From: Hypericum androsaemum
Taxonomy: Eukaryota; Streptophyta; Magnoliopsida; Malpighiales; Hypericaceae
NCBI GenBank assembly: GCA_963995505.1
Contig: OZ023197.1
Span: forward strand, 6,356,121-6,420,120
Direction of reading: 5' to 3'
DNA: 64,000 bases
The position numbers and the translations under genes were made by a program. Positions 11,175-22,816 of this stretch are shown here, in pieces. Within the stretch, counting starts at the first letter, position 1; each line of letters starts with the position of its first letter. The notes beneath the pieces are model-generated. The model did no database searches. It was not told the origin of the DNA and saw only the letters and a list, made by a program, of their open reading frames with translations.

Positions 11175-11409
11175 GTTACACTTTGCACAATCTATGCACT
11201 TAACGAGTTGCCAAGGCCAAATGACACGCAACTCCCCGACTTTCGAAGGCCACAACTTTTGATCCGGGAATCTGATCGGACAATCTTTTTTTTGATTTCA
11301 TATAACTTTTCGAGATCTATCATTATATTTTTTCAGAATTTCAACCAGGCAAATAAAAAAGGAAAAAATAAGACCGTGCGCCGGATGTAGTTGAATAAGG
11401 TGGGAAAAA

Positions 11410-11530
11410 GAGGGTTGCAACACGAGGACTTCCCAGGAGGTCACCCATCCTAGTACTACTCTCGCCCAAGCGCGTTTGACTTCGGAGTTCTGCTGGGATC
11501 CGGTGCACTAGCGCTGGTATGATCGCACCC
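11410..11530 (-). rRNA. 5S rRNA: 5S rRNA, copy 33
   Basis: G23. p116 C to A, p53 U to C in box A, p38 U to G. Confidence 0.92.
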
Positions 11531-11766
11531 GTTACTCTTTGCACAATCTATGCACTTAACGAGTTGCCATGGCCAAATGACACGCAACTCCCCGGCTTTC
11601 GAAGCACACAACTTTTGATCCAAGAATCCGATCGGGACAATCTTTTTTTATATTTCATATAACTTTTGGAGATCTATCATTACATTTTTTCAGAATTTCA
11701 ACCAGGCAAATAAAAAAGGAAAAAATAAGACCGTGCGCCGGATGTAGTTGAACAAGGTGGGAAAAA

Positions 11767-11887
11767 GAGGGTTGCAACACGAGGACTTCCCAGGAGGTCA
11801 CCCATTCTAGTACTACTCTCGCCGAAGCGCGTTTAACTTCGCAGTTCTGATGGGATCCGGTGCACTAGCACTGGTATGATCGCAGCC
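11767..11887 (-). rRNA. 5S rRNA: 5S rRNA, copy 34
   Basis: G23. p116 C to A with p3 G to C, so this helix I pair is A against C; also p82 G to A, p64 G to C, p46 C to G, p18 C to U. Looks like an exchange product of the copy 33 and copy 31 types. Confidence 0.91.
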
Positions 11888-12122
11888 GTTACTCTTTGCA
11901 CAATCTACGCACTTAACGAGTTGCCAAGGCCAAATGACACGCAACTCCCCAACTTTCGAAGGCCACAACTTTTGATCCGGGAATCCGATCGGGAGAATCT
12001 TTTTTTTTGATTTCATATAACTTTTCGAGATCTATCATTCGAGCGTTTCAGAATTTCAACCAGAAAAAAAAAAGGAAAAAATAAGACCGTGCGCCGGATG
12101 TAGTGGAAAAAGGTGGGAAAAA

Positions 12123-12243
12123 GAGGGGTGCAACACGAGGACTTCCCAGGAGGTCACCCATCCTAGTACTACTCTCGCCCAAGCGCGTTTAACTTCGGAG
12201 TTCTAATGGGATCCGGTGCACTAGCGCTGGTATGATCGCACCC
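12123..12243 (-). rRNA. 5S rRNA: 5S rRNA, copy 35
   Basis: G23. Only p39 C to U seen. Confidence 0.95.
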
Positions 12244-12478
12244 GTTACTCTTTGCACAATCTACGCACTTAACGAGTTGCCAAGGCCAAATGACATGCAT
12301 CTCCCCGGCTTTCGAAGGCTACAACTTTTGATCCCGGAATCCGATCGGGACAATCTTTTTTTTGATTTCATATAACTTTTCGAGATCCATCATTACATTT
12401 TTCAGAATTTTAACCAGGAAAATAAAAAATGAAAAAATAAGACCGTGCGCCGGATGTAGTGGAAAAAGGTGGGAAAAA

Positions 12479-12599
12479 GAGGGTTGCAACACAAGGACTT
12501 CCCAGGAGGTCACCCATCCTAGTACTACTCTTGCCCAAGCGCGTTTAACTTCGGAGTTCTGATGGGATCCGGTGCACTAGCGCTGGTATGATCGCACCC
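12479..12599 (-). rRNA. 5S rRNA: 5S rRNA, copy 36
   Basis: G23. p116 C to A, p107 C to U, p68 G to A. Confidence 0.94.
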
Positions 12600-12834
12600 G
12601 TTACTCTTTGCACAATCTACGCACTTAACGAGTTGCCAAGGCCAAATGACACGCAACTCCCCGGCTTTCGAAGGCCACAACTTTTGATCCTGGAATCTGA
12701 TCGGGACAATATTTTTTTTGATTTCATATAACTTTTCGAGATCTATCATTACATTTTTTCAGAATATCAACCAGGCAAATAAAAAAGAAAAAATAAGACA
12801 GTGCGCCGGATGTAGTGGAAAAAGGTGGGAAAAA

Positions 12835-12955
12835 GAGGGGTGCAACACGAGGACTTCCCAGGAGGTCACCCATCCTAGTACTACTCTCGCCGAAGCGCGT
12901 TTAACTTCGCAGTTCTGATGGGATCCGGTGCACTAGCACTGGTATGATCGCAGCC
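12835..12955 (-). rRNA. 5S rRNA: 5S rRNA, copy 37
   Basis: G23. p64 G to C, p46 C to G, p18 C to U, p3 G to C. Confidence 0.92.
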
Positions 12956-13189
12956 GTTACTCTTTGCACAATCTACGCACTTAACGAGTTGCCAAGGCCA
13001 AATGACACGCAACTCCTCGACTTTCGAAGGCCACAACTTTTGATCCGGGAATCCGATCGGGACAATCTTTTTTTTTGATTTCATATAACTTTTCGAGATC
13101 TATCATTCGAGCGTTTCAGAATTTCAACCAGAAAAAAAAAGGAAAAAATAAGACCGTGCGCCGGATGTAGTGGAAAAAGGTGGGAAAAA

Positions 13190-13310
13190 GAGGGGTGCAA
13201 CACGAGGACTTCCCAGGAGGTCACCCATCCTAGTACTACTCTCGTCCAAGCGCGTTTAACTTCGGAGTTCTGATGAGATCCGGTGCACTAGCGCTGGTAT
13301 GATCACACCC
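13190..13310 (-). rRNA. 5S rRNA: 5S rRNA, copy 38
   Basis: G23. p66 G to A, p35 C to U, p6 C to U; T at -1. Confidence 0.92.
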
Positions 13311-13545
13311 ATTACACTTTGCACAATCTATGCACTTAACGAGTTGCCAAGGCCAAATGACACGCAACTCCCCGACTTTCGAAGGCCACAACTTTTGATC
13401 CGGGAATCTGATCGGACAATCTTTTTTTTGATTTCATATAACTTTTCGAGATCTATCATTATATTTTTTCAGAATTTCAACCAGGCAAATAAAAAAGGAA
13501 AAAATAAGACCGTGCGCCGGATGTAGTTGAACAAGGTGGGAAAAA

Positions 13546-13666
13546 GAGGGTTGCAACACGAGGACTTCCCAGGAGGTCACCCATCCTAGTACTACTCTCG
13601 CCCAAGCGCGTTTAACTTCGGAGTTCTGCTGGGATCCGGTGCACTAGCGCTGGTATGATCGCACCC
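13546..13666 (-). rRNA. 5S rRNA: 5S rRNA, copy 39
   Basis: G23. p116 C to A and p38 U to G; identical in the gene to copy 40. Confidence 0.94.
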
Positions 13667-13902
13667 GTTACTCTTTGCACAATCTATGCACTTAACGAGT
13701 TGCCAAGGCCAAATGACACGCAACTCCCCGGCTTTCGAAGCACACAACTTTTGATCCAAGAATCCGATCGGGACAATCTTTTTTTATATTTCATATAACT
13801 TTTCGAGATCTATCATTACATTTTTTCAGAATTTCAACCAGGCAAATAAAAAAGGAAAAAATAAGACCGTGCGCCGGATGTAGTTGAACAAGGTGGGAAA
13901 AA

Positions 13903-14023
13903 GAGGGTTGCAACACGAGGACTTCCCAGGAGGTCACCCATCCTAGTACTACTCTCGCCCAAGCGCGTTTAACTTCGGAGTTCTGCTGGGATCCGGTGCA
14001 CTAGCGCTGGTATGATCGCACCC
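13903..14023 (-). rRNA. 5S rRNA: 5S rRNA, copy 40
   Basis: G23. Single-unit duplicate of copy 39. Confidence 0.94.
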
Positions 14024-14260
14024 GTTACTCTTTGCACAATCTATGCACTTAACGAGTTGCCAAGGCCAAATGACACGCAACTCCCCGGCTTTCGAAGCAC
14101 ACAACTTTTGATCCAAGAATCCGATCGGGACAATCTTTTTTTATATTTCATATAACTTTTCGAGATCTATCATTATATTTTTTTCAGAATTTCAACCAGG
14201 CAAATAAAAAAGGAAAAAATAAGACTGTGCACCGGATGTAGTGGAAAAAGGTGGGAAAAA

Positions 14261-14381
14261 GAGGGGTGCAACACGAGGACTTCCCAGGAGGTCACCCATC
14301 CTAGTACTACTCTCGCCCAAGCGCGTTTAACTTCGGAGTTCTAATGGGATCCGGTGCACTAGCGCTGGTATGATCGCACCC
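14261..14381 (-). rRNA. 5S rRNA: 5S rRNA, copy 41
   Basis: G23. p39 C to U; heads the last, incomplete round of the 6-unit repeat. Confidence 0.95.
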
Positions 14382-14616
14382 GTTACTCTTTGCACAATCT
14401 ACGCACTTAACGAGTTGCCAAGGCCAAATGACACGCATCTCCCCGGCTTTCGAAGGCTACAACTTTTGATCCCAGAATCCGATCGGGACAATCTTTTTTT
14501 TGATTTCATATAACTTTTCGAGATCTATCATTACATTTTTCAGAATTTTAACCAGGAAAATAAAAAATGAAAAAATAAGACCGTGCGCCAGATGTAGTGG
14601 AGAAAGGTGGGAAAAA

Positions 14617-14737
14617 GAGGGTTGCAACACAAGGACTTCACAGGAGGTCACCCATCCTAGTACTACTCTTGCCCAAGCGCGTTTAACTTCGGAGTTCTGA
14701 TGGGATCCGGTGCACTAGCGCTGGTATGATCGCACCC
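14617..14737 (-). rRNA. 5S rRNA: 5S rRNA, copy 42
   Basis: G23. p116 C to A, p107 C to U, p98 G to U, p68 G to A. Confidence 0.93.
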
Positions 14738-14972
14738 GTTACTCTTTGCACAATCTACGCACTTAACGAGTTGCCAAGGCCAAATGACACGCAACTCCCC
14801 GGCTTTCGAAGGCCACAACTTTTGATCCTGGAATCTGATCGGGACAATATTTTTTTTGATTTCATATAACTTTTCGAGATCTATCATTACATTTTTTCAG
14901 AATATCAACCAGGCAAATAAAAAAGAAAAAATAAGACCGTGCGCCGGATGTAGTGGAAAAAGGTGGGAAAAA

Positions 14973-15093
14973 GAGGGGTGCAACACGAGGACTTCCCAGG
15001 AGGTCACCCATCCTAGTACTACTCTCGCCCAAGCGCATTTAACTTCGGAGTTCTGATGGGATCCGGTGCACTAGCGCTGGTATGATCGCACCT
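14973..15093 (-). rRNA. 5S rRNA: 5S rRNA, copy 43
   Basis: G23. p57 C to U in box A; first nucleotide is A instead of G. Confidence 0.93.
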
Positions 15094-15329
15094 GTTACTA
15101 TTTGCACAATCTATGCACTTAACGAGTTGCCAAGGCCAAATGACACGCAACTCCCCGAATTTTGAAGGCCACAACTTTTGATCCGGGAATCCGATCGGGA
15201 CAATCTTTTTTTTGATTTCATATAACTTTTCGAGATCTATCATTACATTTTTTCAAAATTTCAACCAGGCAAATAAGAAAGGAAAAAATGAGACCGTGCG
15301 CCGGATGTAATGGAATAAGGTGGGAAAAA

Positions 15330-15450
15330 GAGGGGTGCAACACGAGGACTTCCCAGGAGGTCACCCATCCTAGTACTACTCTCGCCCAAGCGCGATTAAC
15401 TTCGGATTTCTGATGGGATCCGGTGCATTGGCGCTGGTATGCTCGCACCC
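15330..15450 (-). rRNA. 5S rRNA: 5S rRNA, copy 44
   Basis: A23 island inside the G23 domain. p56 A to U, p44 C to A, p21 U to C, p9 U to G; T at -1. Same lineage as copies 6 and 14, about 10 kb to the left. Confidence 0.92.
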
Positions 15451-15686
15451 ATTACTCTTTGCAAAATCTATGCACTTAACGAGTTGCCAAGGCCAAATGA
15501 CACGCAACTCCGCGTCTTTCGAAGGCCAAAGCTTTCGATCCGAGAATCCGATCTGGACAATCTTTTTTTTTATTTCACATAACTTTTCGAGATCTATCAT
15601 TACATTTTTTCAGAATTTCAACCAGGCAAATAAAAAAGGAAAAAATAAGACCGGGCGCCGGATGTAGTGGAACAAGGTGGGAAAAA

Positions 15687-15807
15687 GAGGGGTGCAACAC
15701 GAGGACTTCCAAGGAGGTCTCCCATCCTAGTACTACTCTCGCCCAAGCGCGTTTGACTTCGGAGTTCTAATGGGATCCGGTGCACTAGCGCTGGTATGAT
15801 CGCACCC
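15687..15807 (-). rRNA. 5S rRNA: 5S rRNA, copy 45
   Basis: G23. p97 G to U and p88 U to A in box C, p53 U to C in box A, p39 C to U. Follows copy 44 just as copy 15 follows copy 14, so this pair is a dispersed two-unit duplication. Confidence 0.92.
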
Positions 15808-16043
15808 GTTACTCTTTGCACAATCTATGCACTTAACTAGTTGCCAAGGCCAAATGACACGCAACTCCCCGGCTTTCGAAGGCCACAACTTTTGATCCGG
15901 GAATCCGATCGGGACAATCTTTTTTTTGATTTCATATAACTTTTCGAGATCTATCATTACATTTTTTCAAAATTTCAACCAGGCAAATAAAAAAGGAAAA
16001 AATAAGACCGTGCGCCGGATGTAGTTGAAAAAGGTGGGAAAAA

Positions 16044-16164
16044 GGGTGGTGCAACACGAGGACTTCCCAGCAGGTCACCCATCCTAGTACTACTCTCGCC
16101 CAAGCGCGTTTAACTTCGGAGTTCTTATGGGATCCGGTGCACTAGCACTGGTATGATCGCACCC
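16044..16164 (-). rRNA. 5S rRNA: 5S rRNA, copy 46
   Basis: G23. p120 U to C, p118 C to A, p94 C to G, p39 C to A, p18 C to U. Confidence 0.92.
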
Positions 16165-16399
16165 GTTACTCTTTGCACAATCTACGCACTTAACGAGTTG
16201 CCAAGGCCAAATGACACGCAACTCCCCGGCTTTCGAAGGCCACAACTTTTGATCCGGGAATCCGATCGGGACAATCTTTTTTTTATTTCATATAAATTTT
16301 CGAGATCTATCATTACATTTTTTCAGAATTTCAACCAGGCAAATAAAAAAGGAAAAAATAAGACCGTGCGTCGGATGTAGTTGAACAAGGTGGGAAAAA

Positions 16400-16520
16400 G
16401 AGGGTTGCAACACGAGGACTTCCCAGGAGGTCACCCATCCTAGTACTACTCTCGCCCAAGCGCGTTTAACTTCGGAGTTCTGATGGGATCCGGTGCACTA
16501 GCGCTGGTATGATCGCACTC
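16400..16520 (-). rRNA. 5S rRNA: 5S rRNA, copy 47
   Basis: G23. p116 C to A and p2 G to A, so two helix I pairs are broken. Confidence 0.93.
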
Positions 16521-16756
16521 GTTACTCTTTGCACAATCTATGCTCTTAACGAGTTGCCAAGGCTAAATGACACGCAACTCCCCGGCTTTGGAAGGCCACA
16601 ACTTTTGATCCGGGAATCCGATCGGGACAATCTTTTTTTTGATTTCATATAACTTTTCGAGATCTATCATTACATTTTTTCAGAATTTCAACCAGGCAAA
16701 TAAAAAAGGAAAAAATAAGACCGTGCGCCGGATGTAGTGGAAAAAGGTGGGAAAAA

Positions 16757-16877
16757 GAGGGGTTCAACACGAGGACTTCCCAGGAGGTCACCCATCCTAG
16801 TACTACTCTCGCCGAAGCGCGTTTAACTTCGGAGTTCTGATGGGATCCGGTGCACTAGCGCTGGTATGATCGCACTC
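16757..16877 (-). rRNA. 5S rRNA: 5S rRNA, copy 48
   Basis: G23. p114 C to A, p64 G to C, p2 G to A. Confidence 0.92.
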
Positions 16878-17113
16878 GTTACTCTTTGCACAATCTATGC
16901 ACTTAACGAGTTGCCAAGGCCAAATGACACGCAACTCCCCGGCTTTCGAAGGCCACAACTTTTGATCCGGGAATCCGATCGGGACAATCTTTTTTCTTAT
17001 TTCATATAACTTTTCGAGATCTATCATTACATTTTTTCAAAATTTCAACCAGGCAAATAAAAAAGGAAAGAATAAGACCGTGCGCCGGATGTAGTGGAAA
17101 AAGGTGGGAAAAA

Positions 17114-17234
17114 GGGGGGTGCAACACGAGGACTTCCCAGCAGGTCACCCATCCTAGTACTACTCTCGCCCAAGCGCGTTTAACTTCGGAGTTCTGATGG
17201 GATCCGGTGCACTAGCACTGGTATGATCGCACCC
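17114..17234 (-). rRNA. 5S rRNA: 5S rRNA, copy 49
   Basis: G23. p120 U to C, p94 C to G, p18 C to U. Confidence 0.93.
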
Positions 17235-17469
17235 GTTACTCTTTGCACAATCTACGCACTTAACGAGTTGCCAAGGCCAAATGACACGCAACTCCCCGGC
17301 TTTCGAAGGCCACAACTTTTGATCCGGGAATCCGATCGGGACAATCTTTTTTTTATTTCATATAAATTTTCGAGATCTATCATTACATTTTTTCAGAATT
17401 TCAACCAGGCAAATAAAAAAGGAAAAAATAAGACCGTGCGCCGGATGTAGTTGAACAAGGTGGGAAAAA

Positions 17470-17590
17470 GAGGGTTGCAACACGAGGACTTCCCAGGAGG
17501 TCACCCATCCTAGTACTACTCTCGCCCAAGCGCGTTTAACTTCGGAGTTCTGATGGGATCCGGTGCACTAGCGCTGGTATGATCGCACTC
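17470..17590 (-). rRNA. 5S rRNA: 5S rRNA, copy 50
   Basis: G23. p116 C to A and p2 G to A, as copy 47. Confidence 0.93.
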
Positions 17591-17826
17591 GTTACTCTTT
17601 GCACAATCTATGCACTTAACGAGTTGCCAAGGCTAAATGACACGCAACTCCCCGGCTTTGGAAGGCCACAACTTTTGATCCGGGAATCCGATCGGGACAA
17701 TCGTTTTTTTGATTTCATATAACTTTTCGAGATCTATCATTACATTTTTTCAGAATTTCAACCAGGCAAATAAAAAAGGAAAAAATAAGACCGTGCGCCG
17801 GATGTAGTGGAAAAAGGGGGGAAAAA

Positions 17827-17947
17827 GAGGGGTTCAACACGAGGACTTCCCAGGAGGTCACCCATCCTAGTACTACTCTCGCCGAAGCGCGTTTAACTTC
17901 GGAGTTCTGATGGGATCCGGTGCACTAGCGTTGGTATGATCGCAGCC
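17827..17947 (-). rRNA. 5S rRNA: 5S rRNA, copy 51
   Basis: G23. p114 C to A, p64 G to C, p17 G to A, p3 G to C. A hybrid of the copy 48 and copy 24 types. Confidence 0.91.
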
Positions 17948-18181
17948 GTTACTCTTTGCACAATCTACGCACTTAACGAGTTGCCAAGGCCAAATGACAC
18001 GCAACTCCCCGACTTTCGAAGGCCACAACTTTTGATCCGGGAATCCGATCGGGACAATCTTTTTTTTTGATTTCATATAACTTTTCGAGCTCTATCATTC
18101 GAGCGTTTCAGAAATTCAACCAGAAAAAAAAAGGAAAAAATTAGACCGTGCGCCGGATGTAGTGGAAAAAGGTGGGAAAAA

Positions 18182-18302
18182 GAGGGGTGCAACACGAGGA
18201 CTTCCCAGGAGGTCACCCATCCTAGTACTACTCTCGTCGAGGCGCGTTTAACTTCGGAGTTCTGATGGGATCCGGTGCACTAGCGCTGGTATGATCGCAC
18301 CC
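18182..18302 (-). rRNA. 5S rRNA: 5S rRNA, copy 52
   Basis: G23. p66 G to A, p64 G to C, p62 U to C. Confidence 0.92.
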
Positions 18303-18538
18303 GTTACACTTTGCACAATCTATGCACTTAACGAGTTGCCAAGGCCAAATGACACGCAACTCCCCGACTTTCGAAGGCCACAACTTTTGATCCAGGAATC
18401 TGATCGGACAATCTTTTTTTTGATTTCATATAACTTTTCGAGATCTATCATTATATTTTTTCAGAATTTCAACCAGGCAAATAAAAAAGGAAAAAATAAG
18501 ACCAGTGCGCCGGATGTAGTTGAACAAGGTGGGAAAAA

Positions 18539-18659
18539 GAGGGTTGCAACACGAGGACTTCCCAGGAGGTCACCCATCCTAGTACTACTCTCGCCCAAGC
18601 GCGTTTAACTTCGGAGTTCTACTGGGATCCGGTGCACTAGCGCTGGTATGATCGCACCC
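18539..18659 (-). rRNA. 5S rRNA: 5S rRNA, copy 53
   Basis: G23. p116 C to A, p39 C to U, p38 U to G. Upstream GC element reads TTTGCGCAAT on plus. Confidence 0.92.
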
Positions 18660-18895
18660 GTTACTCTTTGCGCAATCTATGCACTTAACGAGTTGCCAAG
18701 GCCAAATGACACGCAACTCCCCGGTTTTCGAAGCACACAACTTTTGATCCAAGAATCCGATCGGGACAATCTTTTTTTATATTTCATATAACTTTTCGAG
18801 ATCTATCATTACATTTTTTCAGAATTTCAACCAGGCAAATAAAAAAGGAAAAAATAAGACTGTGCGCCGGATGTAGTGGAAAAAGGTGGGAAAAA

Positions 18896-19016
18896 GAGGG
18901 GTGCAACACGAGGACTTCCCAGGAGGTCACCCATCCTAGTACTACTCTCGCCCAAGCGCGTTTAACTTCGGAGTTCTAATGGGATCCGGTGCACTAGCGC
19001 TGGTATGATCGCACCC
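18896..19016 (-). rRNA. 5S rRNA: 5S rRNA, copy 54
   Basis: G23. p39 C to U only; relative of 35 and 41. Confidence 0.95.
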
Positions 19017-19251
19017 GTTACTCTTTGCACAATCTACGCACTTAACGAGTTGCCAAGGCCAAATGACACGCATCTCCCCGGCTTTCGAAGGCTACAACTT
19101 TTGATCCCGGAATCCGATCGGGACAATCTTTTTTTTGATTTCATATAAATTTTCGAGATCTATCATTACATTTTTCAGAATTTTAACCAGGAAAATAAAA
19201 AATGAAAAAATAAGACCGTGCGCCGGATGTAGTGGAAAAAGGTGGGAAAAA

Positions 19252-19372
19252 GAGGGTTGCAACACAAGGACTTCCTAGGAGGTCACCCATCCTAGTACTA
19301 CTCTTGCCCAAGCGCGTTTAACTTCGGAGTTCTGATGGGATCCGGTGCACTAGCGCTGGTATGATCGCACCC
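19252..19372 (-). rRNA. 5S rRNA: 5S rRNA, copy 55
   Basis: G23. p116 C to A, p107 C to U, p97 G to A, p68 G to A. Confidence 0.92.
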
Positions 19373-19607
19373 GTTACTCTTTGCACAATCTATGCACTTA
19401 ACGAGTTGCCAAGGCCAAATGACACGCAACTCCCCGAATTTCGAAGGCCACAACTTTTGATCCGGGAATCCAATCGGGACAATCTTTTTTTTGATTTCAT
19501 ATAACTTTTCGAGATCTATCATTACATTTTTCAGAATTTCAACCAGGCAAATAAAAAAGGAAAAAATGAGACCGTGCGCCGGATGTAATGGAACAAGGTG
19601 GGAAACA

Positions 19608-19728
19608 GAGGGGTGCAACACGAGGACTTCCCAGGAGGTCACCCATCCTAGTACTACTCTCGCCCAAGCGCGTTTAACTTCGGAGTTCTGATTGGATCCG
19701 GTGCACTAGCGCTGGTATGATCGCACCC
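19608..19728 (-). rRNA. 5S rRNA: 5S rRNA, copy 56
   Basis: G23. p36 C to A. The first T-run is interrupted (AAACA on plus), so termination would rely on a downstream run. Confidence 0.92.
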
Positions 19729-19963
19729 GTTACACTTTGCACAATCTATGCACTTAACGAGTTGCCAAGGCCAAATGACACGCAACTCCCCGGCTTTCGA
19801 AGGCCACAACTTTTGATCCGGGAATCCGATCGGGACAATCTTTTTTTTGATTTCATATAACTTTTCGAGATCTATCATTAGATTTTTCAGAATTTCAACC
19901 AGGCAAATAAAAAAGGAAAAAATAAGACCGTGCGCCGGATGTAGTGGAACAAGGTGGGAAAAA

Positions 19964-20083
19964 GACGGGTGCAACACGAGGACTTCCCAGGAGGTCATCC
20001 ATCCTAGTACTACTCTCGCCCAAGCGCGTTAAATTCGGAGTTCTGATGGGATCCGGTGCACTAGCGCTGGTATGATCGCACCC
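19964..20083 (-). pseudogene. 5S rRNA, copy 57, 1-nt deletion in box A
   Basis: 120 bp. One base is missing at p51-56: the sense strand reads GAATTTAACGCG instead of GAAGTTAAACGCG. This damages box A, so TFIIIA/Pol III recognition is likely impaired. Also p119 C to G and p87 G to A. G23. Confidence 0.8.
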
Positions 20084-20319
20084 GTTACTCTTTGCACAAT
20101 CTATGCACTTAACGAGTTGCCAAGGCCAAATGACACGCAACTCCACGGCTTTCGAAAGCCACAACTTTTGATCCGGGAATCCGATCGGGACAATCTTTTT
20201 TTTTATTTCATATAACTTTTCAAGATCTATCATTACATTTTTTCAGAATTTCAACCAGGCAAATAAAAAAGGAAAAAATAAGACTGTGCGCCGGATGTAG
20301 TGGAAAAAGGTGGGAAAAA

Positions 20320-20440
20320 GAGGGGTGCAACACGAGGACTTCCCAGGAGGTCACCCATCCTAGTACTACTCTCGCCCAAGCGCGTTTAACTTCGGAGTTC
20401 TAATGGGATCCGGTGCACTAGCGCTGGTATGATCGCACCC
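20320..20440 (-). rRNA. 5S rRNA: 5S rRNA, copy 58
   Basis: G23. p39 C to U. In the flanking spacer GCCAACGCC replaces GCCAAGGCC. Confidence 0.95.
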
Positions 20441-20675
20441 GTTACTCTTTGCACAATCTACGCACTTAACGAGTTGCCAACGCCAAATGACACGCAACTC
20501 CCCGACTTTCGAAGGCCACAACTTTTGATCCAAGAATCCGATCGGGACAATCTTTTTTTTTGATTTCATATAACTTTTCGAGATCTATCATTCGAGCGTT
20601 TCAGAATTTCAACCAGGAAAAAAAGAGGAAAAAATTAGACCGTGCGCCGGATGTAGTGGAAAAAGGTGGGAAAAA

Positions 20676-20796
20676 GAGGGGTGAAACAGGAGGACTTCCC
20701 AGGAGGTCACCCATCCTAGTACTACTCTCATCGAGGCGCGTTTAACTTCGGAGTTCTGATGGGATCCGGTGCACTAGAGCTGGTATGATCGCACCC
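20676..20796 (-). rRNA. 5S rRNA: 5S rRNA, copy 59 (divergent)
   Basis: G23. p113 G to U, p108 G to C, p67 C to U, p66 G to A, p64 G to C, p62 U to C, p19 G to U. IE and helix II are both affected, so function is doubtful. Confidence 0.88.
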
Positions 20797-21032
20797 GTTA
20801 CACTTTGCACAATCTATGCACTTAACGAGTTGCCAAGGCCAAATGACACGCAACTCCCCGACTTTCGAAGGCCACAACTTTTGATCCGGGAATCTGATCG
20901 GACAATCTTTTTTTTGATTTCATATAACTTTTCGAGATCTATCATTATATTTTTTCAGAATTTCAACCAGGCAAATAAAAAAGGAAAAAATAAGACCCGT
21001 GCGCCGGATGTAGTTGAACAAGGTGGGAAAAA

Positions 21033-21153
21033 GAGGGTTGCAACACGAGGACTTCCCAGGAGGTCACCCATCCTAGTACTACTCTCGCCCAAGCGCGTTT
21101 AACTTCGGAGTTCTGCTGGGATCCGGTGCACTAGCGCTGGTATGATCGCACTC
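21033..21153 (-). rRNA. 5S rRNA: 5S rRNA, copy 60
   Basis: G23. p116 C to A, p38 U to G, p2 G to A. Confidence 0.92.
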
Positions 21154-21389
21154 GTTACTCTTTGCACAATCTATGCACTTAACGAGTTGCCAAGGCCAAA
21201 TGACACGCAACTCCCCGGCTTTCGAAGGCCACAACTTTTGATCCGGGAATCCGATCGGGACAATCTTTTTTTTGATTTCACATAACTTTTCGAGATCTAT
21301 CATTACATTTTTTCAAAATTTCAACCAGGCAAATAAAAAAGGAAAAAATAAGACCGTGCGCCGGATGTAGTGGAAAAAGGTGGAAAAAA

Positions 21390-21510
21390 GGGGGGTGCAA
21401 CACGAGGACTTCCCAGCAGGTCACCCATCCTAGTACTACTCTCGCCCAAGCGCGTTTAACTTCGGAGTTCTGATGGGATCCGGTGCACTAGCACTGGTAT
21501 GATCGCACCC
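21390..21510 (-). rRNA. 5S rRNA: 5S rRNA, copy 61
   Basis: G23. p120 U to C, p94 C to G, p18 C to U. Upstream reads GTTACTGTTTGC on plus. Confidence 0.93.
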
Positions 21511-21745
21511 GTTACTGTTTGCACAATCTACGCACTTAACGAGTTGCCAAGGCCAAATGACACGCAACTCCCCGGCTTTCGAAGGCCACAACTTTTGATC
21601 CGGGAATCCGATCGGGACAATCTTTTTTTTATTTCATATAAATTTTCGAGATCTATCATTACATTTTTTCAGAATTTCAACCAGGCAAATAAAAAAGGAA
21701 AAAATAAGACCGTGCGCCGGATGTAGTTGAACAAGGTGGGAAAAA

Positions 21746-21866
21746 GAGGGTTGCAACACGAGGACTTCCCAGGAGGTCACCCATCCTAGTACTACTCTCG
21801 CCCAAGCGCGTTTAACTTCGGAGTTCTGATGGGATCCGGTGCACTAGCGCTGGTATGATCGCACTC
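21746..21866 (-). rRNA. 5S rRNA: 5S rRNA, copy 62
   Basis: G23. p116 C to A and p2 G to A. Confidence 0.93.
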
Positions 21867-22102
21867 GTTACTCTTTGCACAATCTATGCACTTAACGAGT
21901 TGCCAAGGCTAAATGACACGCAACTCCCCGGCTTTGGAAGGCCACAACTTTTGATCCGGGAATCCGATCGGGACAATCGTTTTTTTGATTTCATATAACT
22001 TTTCGAGATCTATCATTACATTTTTTCAGAATTTCAACCAGGTAAATAAAAAAGGAAAAAATAAGACCGTGCGCCGGATGTAGTGGAAAAAGGTGGGAAA
22101 AA

Positions 22103-22223
22103 GAGGGGTTCAACACGAGGACTTCCCAGGAGGTCACCCATCCTAGTACTACTCTCGCCCAAGCGCGTTTAACTTCGGAGTTCTGATGGGATCCGGTGCA
22201 CTAGCGCTGGTATGATCGCACCC
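22103..22223 (-). rRNA. 5S rRNA: 5S rRNA, copy 63
   Basis: G23. p114 C to A (unpairs G5). Confidence 0.94.
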
Positions 22224-22459
22224 GTTACACTTTGCACAATCTATGCACTTAACGAGTTGCCAAGGCCAAATGACACGCAACTCCCCGACTTTCGAAGGCC
22301 ACAACTTTTGATCCGGGAATCTGATCGGACAATCTTTTTTTTGATTTCATATAACTTTTCGAGATCTATCATTATATTTTTTCAGAATTTCAACCAGGCA
22401 AATAAAAAAGGAAAAAATAAGACCCGTGCGCCGGATGTAGTTGAACAAGGTGGGAAAAA

Positions 22460-22580
22460 GAGGGTTGCAACACGAGGACTTCCCAGGAGGTCACCCATCC
22501 TAGTACTACTCTCGCCCAAGCGCGTTTAACTTCGGAGTTCTGCTGGGATCCGGTGCACTAGCGCTGGTATGATCGCACTC
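22460..22580 (-). rRNA. 5S rRNA: 5S rRNA, copy 64
   Basis: G23. p116 C to A, p38 U to G, p2 G to A; duplicate of copy 60. Confidence 0.92.
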
Positions 22581-22816
22581 GTTACTCTTTGCACAATCTA
22601 TGCACTTAACGAGTTGCCAAGGCCAAATGACACGCAACTCCCCGGCTTTCGAAGGCCACAACTTTTGATCCGGGAATCCGATCGGGACAATCTTTTTTTT
22701 GATTTCATATAACTTTTCGAGATCTATCATTACATTTTTTCAAAATTTCAACTAGGCAAATAAAAAAGGAAAAAATAAGACCGTGCGCCGGATGTAGTGG
22801 AAAAAGGTGGGAAAAA

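Larger units (their letters stand above)
7493..14972. repeat. Higher-order repeat of 6-7 units (copies 22-42)
   Basis: Copies 22-28, 29-34, 35-40 and 41-42 repeat the same order of variants. The offsets are 2494 bp (7 units), 2136 bp and 2138 bp (6 units). The lead unit (22, 29, 35, 41) has the spacer marker GAAGGCTACAAC, and the second (23, 30, 36, 42) joins ACACAAGG to GAGGGTTGC. The 7-unit version contains an extra near-identical unit (copies 26 and 27). Confidence 0.85.
16044..18181. repeat. Three-unit duplication (copies 46-48 and 49-51)
   Basis: Copies 46, 47 and 48 match 49, 50 and 51 at an offset of 1070 bp. The first of each trio has CCCAGCAGG, the second GAGGGTTGC with GCACTC, and the third GGGGTTCAAC with GCCGAAGCG. 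Related trios reappear around copies 61-63 and 65-66. Confidence 0.8.
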
